Source: JAFLBB01 sp040007195 (GTDB lineage: Bacteria > Acidobacteriota > Terriglobia > Bryobacterales > Bryobacteraceae). From it: 8,851 bases of DNA. Below the pieces are notes generated by a model, which was not told the origin of the DNA, made no database searches, and saw nothing but the letters and a program-made list of their open reading frames with translations. The DNA lies in contig JBDTVQ010000296.1 in NCBI GenBank assembly GCA_040007195.1, positions 1 through 8,851 of the forward strand, read 5' to 3'. A program made the translations under genes and the position numbers. Below are positions 6,100-8,851 of this stretch, piece after piece. How positions within the stretch are numbered: position 1 is the first letter of the stretch; every line of letters begins with the position of its first letter.

Positions 6100-6522
6100 C
6101 TAAGCACTCGCCCCCGCCCCTTGCAGACGCCGCCACAGGTAGTACGAAAGCCCCCAAAGCACACCAGTCGCCGCCGCCCAGCCCCACGCCTCCACGCCAT
6201 CGCCCACGGAGAGGTGAGCGATCAACGCCGACGCCAGATCGATGGCGAAACCTGCATACACCCACTCCTTCAGCCGCGCCGGCACCGGCGCCAGCATCAG
6301 CACCACGCCGAGCAGCTTGGCCCACGAAAGCTCCACCCGGAAGTAGCCGGGGAACCCGAGGTGGGCGAACGCCTCCGCCACCTGCGGCAGGCTCAACTGC
6401 GCATAAGCCGTAAAGCCCATCTGCAGGCAGAAGATCCCGGTCACTATCCAATAGGCGATCGTCAGGGCCCTTGGTTTCATCTGGCCGGCGGCGGACCGCT
6501 GCTGCAGGGTCGATTCCAACAT
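6100..6522 (-). CDS. DoxX-like small integral membrane protein
   Basis: This encodes a 140-residue inner-membrane protein of the DoxX-like group (DoxX_2 type; four transmembrane helices). Helices are predicted at about 20-42 (ALTIAYWIVTGIFCLQMGF), 67-84 (WAKLLGVVLMLAPV), 87-106 (WVYAGFAIDLASALIAHL) and 113-131 (WGWAAATGVLWGLSYYLW). Between helices 1 and 2 is the typical segment HLGFPGYFRVELSWAKLLG; the proline-glycine-tyrosine turn and the lysine are the usual family marks. DoxX-like proteins are often co-transcribed with ArsR/SRPBCC and redox genes; their activity is not firmly known. The start is ATG 6522, six bases after a strong AGGAGG (6529-6534); an in-frame upstream start at 6567 would lie inside the SRPBCC gene. 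It begins 17 bp after the SRPBCC stop, so it is probably co-transcribed with it. Confidence 0.85.
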   Translation of the reverse strand: MLESTLQQRSAAGQMKPRALTIAYWIVTGIFCLQMGFTAYAQLSLPQVAEAFAHLGFPGYFRVELSWAKLLGVVLMLAPVPARLKEWVYAGFAIDLASALIAHLSVGDGVEAWGWAAATGVLWGLSYYLWRRLQGAGASA

Positions 6523-6528
6523 GCTCGT

Positions 6529-6534
6529 CCTCCT
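6529..6534 (-). promoter_or_regulatory. Ribosome binding site of the DoxX-like gene
   Basis: AGGAGG on the reverse strand sits in the 17-bp gap after the SRPBCC stop codon and six bases before ATG 6522. It is the strongest Shine-Dalgarno match in the cluster. Confidence 0.75.
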
Positions 6535-6539
6535 ATGCC

Positions 6540-7106
6540 TCAACGCTTCGGCGCGTTGGGCTCCCAACCTGGCGTTTCCATACCGAACTGCCCCGCGTAC
6601 TCGGCGGTCAATCGCTGCCAGCCGTCGAACTTCATCGCCTCCGCGCCCGCAATGCGTCCCATCGGCTCACCCCCCAGAAGCCGCTCCAGCACGTCGAAGC
6701 AAATGTGCCAGCCCGCCGCACCCCACGAGATGAAGCGGCGATCGATGTTGTGCCACAACGTCAGGCGCGTGCCGTTGCCAAGCGGCTCCAACTCCCACCG
6801 TAGGTCGTTGCCTCCCCACCCGTATTCCAGCACTCTCGGTGCCTCAGCCCTATGAACGGTCGACTCGGAAACCTGCGGCCTCGGCGTCCCCACCGTCGAA
6901 AGCTTCACCGGCCCCACGCCGGCCAAATTACGGTCGGCGTCGAAAGGTGCCCATTCGGACAAGTGCGCCGGATCGGTCAGCGCCTGCCACACCATCGCCG
7001 GCGGATGACGCAGCTCTCTGACGAGAATCAGCGTCCACTTTTCGCCGTCCTTCTGTACCTGTGCCCCGCTCGCCGGACCCGGTTCGTACCGCTCGCGATC
7101 GCCCAT
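6540..7106 (-). CDS. SRPBCC / AHSA1-like domain protein
   Basis: This encodes a 188-residue cytoplasmic protein of the SRPBCC (START/Bet v1-like) superfamily, AHSA1-like group: a helix-grip fold with a hydrophobic ligand cavity. Marks are ILVRELRHPPAMVWQALTDP (27-46) with the strand then helix opening, HLSEWAPFD (48-56), RVLEYGWGGNDLRWELEPLG (91-110), the strand TRLTLWHNI (113-121), and the long C-terminal helix region GWHICFDVLERLLGGEP (132-148). Ligand or reaction is unknown; family members bind small hydrophobic molecules or act as cyclase-like or chaperone-like proteins. The ATG at 7106 directly follows the TAG of the ArsR gene (7107-7109), with GGAG just inside that gene's end, so translation is probably coupled. 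ArsR and SRPBCC genes paired like this are common in bacteria, and the repressor then usually controls the partner. Confidence 0.9.
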   Translation of the reverse strand: MGDRERYEPGPASGAQVQKDGEKWTLILVRELRHPPAMVWQALTDPAHLSEWAPFDADRNLAGVGPVKLSTVGTPRPQVSESTVHRAEAPRVLEYGWGGNDLRWELEPLGNGTRLTLWHNIDRRFISWGAAGWHICFDVLERLLGGEPMGRIAGAEAMKFDGWQRLTAEYAGQFGMETPGWEPNAPKR

Positions 7107-7448
7107 CTACTTTCTCCCCGTCCGCTTTTTCTTTTGTGTCGACTGCTCCATACGGTCCAGGTGGCGCTCCAGCGCATCTACATGAGCCGACCAGAACCGC
7201 CGGAACGGAGCCAGCCACGCCTCCACTTCCTGCAGCGGTTCCGGCCTCAATCGATACAGACGCCGCTGTGCGTCCACCGTGGATTCCACGAATCCGGCAT
7301 CGCGCAGCACGCGCAGGTGCTTCGACACCATCGGCTGAGGCATGCGAAGCCGGCGCTCAATCTCTCCCACCGACTGTTGCGACGAAACCAGCAGGCTCAG
7401 GATCGCGCGGCGGTTCGGCTCCGCAAGGATTTCGAACACAGATTCCAC
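7107..7448 (-). CDS. ArsR-family transcriptional repressor
   Basis: This encodes a 113-residue winged-helix DNA-binding protein. It has the typical opening VFEILAEPNRRAILSLL (4-20), then a helix-turn-helix with SVGEIERRL (26-34) and recognition helix MPQPMVSKHLRVLRDAGFV (36-54), then the beta wing VESTVDAQRRLYRLRP (54-69). No cysteine occurs anywhere, so it is not a thiol metal sensor of the classical ArsR/SmtB kind; it belongs with the ArsR proteins that pair with SRPBCC genes. A basic tail (KKKRTGRK) ends the protein. The start is GTG 7448: an in-frame TGA lies 18 bases upstream and no other start occurs between, while the protein begins exactly where relatives begin. The upstream region holds an operator-like inverted repeat on the -35 box, so it probably represses its own operon. 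The inducing signal is unknown. Confidence 0.93.
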   Translation of the reverse strand: MESVFEILAEPNRRAILSLLVSSQQSVGEIERRLRMPQPMVSKHLRVLRDAGFVESTVDAQRRLYRLRPEPLQEVEAWLAPFRRFWSAHVDALERHLDRMEQSTQKKKRTGRK

Positions 7449-7492
7449 CCTTTTTATATACTCTCAAGTGCATATACCTGTCAAGGTATATA
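7449..7492 (-). promoter_or_regulatory. arsR operon promoter with overlapping operator-like inverted repeat, leaderless
   Basis: On the reverse strand a perfect TTGACA (-35; 7479-7484) is followed by 18 bp and TATATA (-10; 7455-7460), which ends six bases before the GTG start of arsR. Transcription would therefore begin at or next to the start codon. The TTGACA is the exact centre of an inverted repeat with seven-base arms (ATATACC at 7472-7478 and GGTATAT at 7485-7491 on the forward strand). A second, imperfect direct copy of the CTTGA..GTATAT element lies 17 bp downstream and covers the -10. ArsR repressors bind such AT-rich repeats at promoters, so this is a strong candidate autoregulatory site. 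Confidence 0.65.
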
Positions 7493-7684
7493 AACGTAGT
7501 CCAGCAATCGGCTGTAAGGCCGCCCGTCAGACGCCTCACCGCCAGGGCGGGGAAGCGCGTTGCCCCCCGGTCAACGAAGCCGCGATTCCACCGGAACCCA
7601 ACCGGAATCACTCGCCCGCAACAGCGGCTCCACCGCCAGCCCCCCGCGCCACTGCGCCCCGATCCTCCAATGACACTCCCCAAG

Positions 7685-7832
7685 CCCGATGGCACGCACC
7701 TATCACCCGACTGGACGCACCCACCCGACTGGACGCACCCACCCGATGGCACGCACCCACCGATGGCACTCACCCACCCAACCGACTGCACCCACCCACC
7801 CGATCGCACGAACCCACCCGATGGCGCCCTCC
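7685..7832 (+). repeat. C-rich degenerate 17-22-bp tandem repeat array
   Basis: About eight head-to-tail degenerate units are present. Two are identical and 18 bp long (CACCCGACTGGACGCACC, at 7704-7721 and 7722-7739). A third differs in a few bases (7740-7757, with GATGGCAC), followed by 17-, 18-, 22- and 18-bp variants (from 7758, 7775, 7793 and 7815). The common core is GCACCCACCCGA. The reverse strand has repeated GGGTGGG blocks, one of them GGGTGGGTGGG, so quadruplex formation is possible. The same core, orientation and downstream 11-bp box occur in the array at 1321-1408. Confidence 0.85.
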
Positions 7833-7834
7833 CA

Positions 7835-7845
7835 ACAATTTCCCG
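7835..7845 (+). repeat. ACAATTTCCCG box following the second C-rich array
   Basis: This is the same 11-bp sequence as at 1398-1408, placed two bases beyond the end of the last unit at 7832. It suggests both arrays end at a shared boundary. Confidence 0.55.
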
Positions 7846-8315
7846 CCCGCTAACGCGCCCCCCCTGCGCCTCCAATCTCCCCCGAGCCCCTGCACCCGAT
7901 CGCGTGAAAACTGTAAAGAAATCGTTCAATCGAGCGAAGAGTTACTCGTGCGCCGCGATCGTTTGTTCGCATGGGGCCGGCTCAACGCTCCGCCCACAAA
8001 GTCCTTCGTGGTAGACATCTGGCTGGACGGTGCGCTGGCTCCCGCATGGCGTTGGTAAACGCAACGCGTCTCGCAGTTTCGGAAGAATGAGGGCTCCGAA
8101 CGAAAGTCTCCTCGCCGCGGCCAGGCGGTACCCAAATTGGCCGAAGTGAACCCAAGCCGCAACCACCGGTGCGAACCACGCAACGGCTGACTTGCTCTTG
8201 CTTGGTTCCCTGATCGCGGGTAAGGCCGCCTCCGGTCCCTCTCGCGCCGCTGCCGCCCATCCCAACCGTGCAGATGCGCAGGCGCCCGGCCACTCAGGAA
8301 TTCCGGGAATCGTGG

Positions 8316-8320
8316 AAGGA
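8316..8320 (+). promoter_or_regulatory. Ribosome binding site of the chemoreceptor gene
   Basis: AAGGA is followed by six bases and then ATG at 8327, preferred over the in-frame ATG at 8339. Confidence 0.65.
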
Positions 8321-8326
8321 AAACGA

Positions 8327-8851
8327 ATGGAATCTCAGATGACGATCGGTAAGAAAATTTCGCTCATGTGCGCGCTCTTAGTGATCTTTACGGTCACCTT
8401 AGGCGTAACCTCGCTGGTCAGCATGACGCGGATGGATGCCGCGACCCAGTCGGTCGTTGGCGACGCGCTCCCCGGTGTCTATTTCGCCGGCAGAGTGGAA
8501 TCGATGGCTAAGGATGTCCGCGCCGCCATGACGATCCACATCGGCTCGGACAAAGCAGAGGACTTTACCCAACTCGAATCGACGATCGCTCAAGGGCGCC
8601 AGAACGTGCTCGATGCGCTCAAGGAATACGAAAAGACCATCACCAGAAGCCGCGACCGGGAGTTGCATGCCCGCATGGCCCCCGCCTTTGAACAATTCCT
8701 CGCCACCTGGGAAAAGCCCCGCTCGCTCAGCCGTGCCCTCAAGCCGCAGGAGGCGATGGCCGTGTATCGCTCCGAATCCGTGCCCGCCTTTACAGTGTTT
8801 CAGAAAGCCGCCGGCGATCTGCTCGAATTCAACCGCTCCAGCGGAGACGAA
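8327..8851 (+). CDS. Methyl-accepting chemotaxis-type receptor, N-terminal part (runs off the window)
   Basis: The first 175 codons of a gene that continues past the window edge are present. Residues 6-10 (TIGKK) are a short cytoplasmic start, followed by one transmembrane helix (about 11-33, ISLMCALLVIFTVTLGVTSLV). Residues 34-175 are a periplasmic four-helix bundle of the 4HB_MCP type: the marker LPGVYFAGRVESMAKDVRAA (48-67) ends helix 1, and long amphipathic helices follow (QNVLDALKEYEKTITRSRDR, 92-111, and on to FQKAAGDLLEFNRSS). Such sensors sit in chemoreceptors, and sometimes in histidine kinases or cyclases, and detect small periplasmic ligands. The second membrane helix, HAMP and signalling domain should follow beyond 8851; without them the receptor type is not proven. 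The start at 8327 has a good ribosome binding site and leaves a normal short N-terminus. Ligand unknown. Confidence 0.85.
   Translation, partial: MESQMTIGKKISLMCALLVIFTVTLGVTSLVSMTRMDAATQSVVGDALPGVYFAGRVESMAKDVRAAMTIHIGSDKAEDFTQLESTIAQGRQNVLDALKEYEKTITRSRDRELHARMAPAFEQFLATWEKPRSLSRALKPQEAMAVYRSESVPAFTVFQKAAGDLLEFNRSSGDE

Larger units (their letters stand above)
7493..8326. other. Long stretch without a convincing gene
   Basis: Upstream of the arsR promoter and before the chemoreceptor gene there is about 0.83 kb in which neither strand shows a recognisable protein. Open frames on both strands are repetitive Pro/Thr/His or Arg/Gly-rich readings of the C-rich tract, or lack family features. 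One C-rich array with its ACAATTTCCCG box lies inside (7685-7845). From 7900 to 8060 the composition is more gene-like: a forward frame ends with KSFVVDIWLDGALAPAWRW before a TAA at 8056-8058. It has no start and I do not recognise it; it may be a gene remnant. From 8060 to 8326 I see only the leader of the receptor gene, with no clear promoter. Confidence 0.6.

Noticed and set aside
5752..6855. A 367-codon forward frame rich in Ala-Thr-Arg-Phe repeats
   Set aside because: The apparent repeats are the antisense of the coding pentad array of the DUF1801 gene. The reverse frame has a ribosome binding site and a recognisable domain.
7061..8014. Long forward frames (about 240-320 codons) across arsR and the second repeat
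   Set aside because: They are Pro/Thr/His/Arg-rich readings of the C-rich array and of the antisense of arsR, with no domain, and the reverse-strand ArsR and SRPBCC genes are convincing.

Overview
The window is GC-rich bacterial DNA from an accessory-looking chromosomal region. The mix of a secreted GH13 amylase, an ArsR/SRPBCC/DUF1801/DoxX cluster, an OafA-type acyltransferase, a 4HB-type chemoreceptor and C-rich tandem repeats between genes recalls Acidobacteriota of the Solibacter/Bryobacter type. That taxonomic placement is inference only, because no marker gene is present. I found no rRNA, tRNA, CRISPR array, transposase, phage gene or integrase.

Layout, left to right. Positions 1-223 hold no confident gene, only a short reverse-strand open frame. 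A forward gene (224-1276) encodes a protein with a C-terminal DUF4240 domain and an unassigned N-terminal half. A 14-bp C-rich tandem array (1321-1390) lies between it and a forward gene for an exported GH13 alpha-amylase with intact catalytic residues (1494-2912). Next comes a forward VOC/glyoxalase-like gene (3046-3553) broken by a frameshift near 3222-3235, with a promoter placed so close to its ATG that the transcript would be leaderless.

From 7448 down to 3598 six genes run on the reverse strand with gaps of 0 to about 81 bp, and probably form one transcript: an ArsR-family repressor, an SRPBCC/AHSA1 protein (its ATG directly follows the repressor's stop), a small DoxX-like membrane protein, two DUF1801 proteins (one with a long Val-Ala-Ala-Lys-Pro/Arg pentad tail), and a membrane O-acyltransferase. 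The promoter before arsR has a consensus -35 box enclosed in a 7+6+7 inverted repeat, which is a good candidate for autoregulation of the whole set by the ArsR protein. The cellular job of this group is not known from the sequence. ArsR+SRPBCC pairs with DUF1801, DoxX-like and VOC neighbours recur in bacteria, so the broken VOC gene next door may once have belonged to the same functional set.

Positions 7449-8326 form a long stretch without a convincing gene. It contains the arsR promoter and a second C-rich degenerate tandem array (7685-7832). Both arrays share the GCACCCACCC core, have the same orientation, and run straight into the same 11-bp box (ACAATTTCCCG), so they look like two members of one dispersed repeat family. 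The window ends inside a forward gene for a methyl-accepting chemotaxis-type receptor (from 8327), of which the first transmembrane helix and most of a four-helix-bundle sensor are visible.
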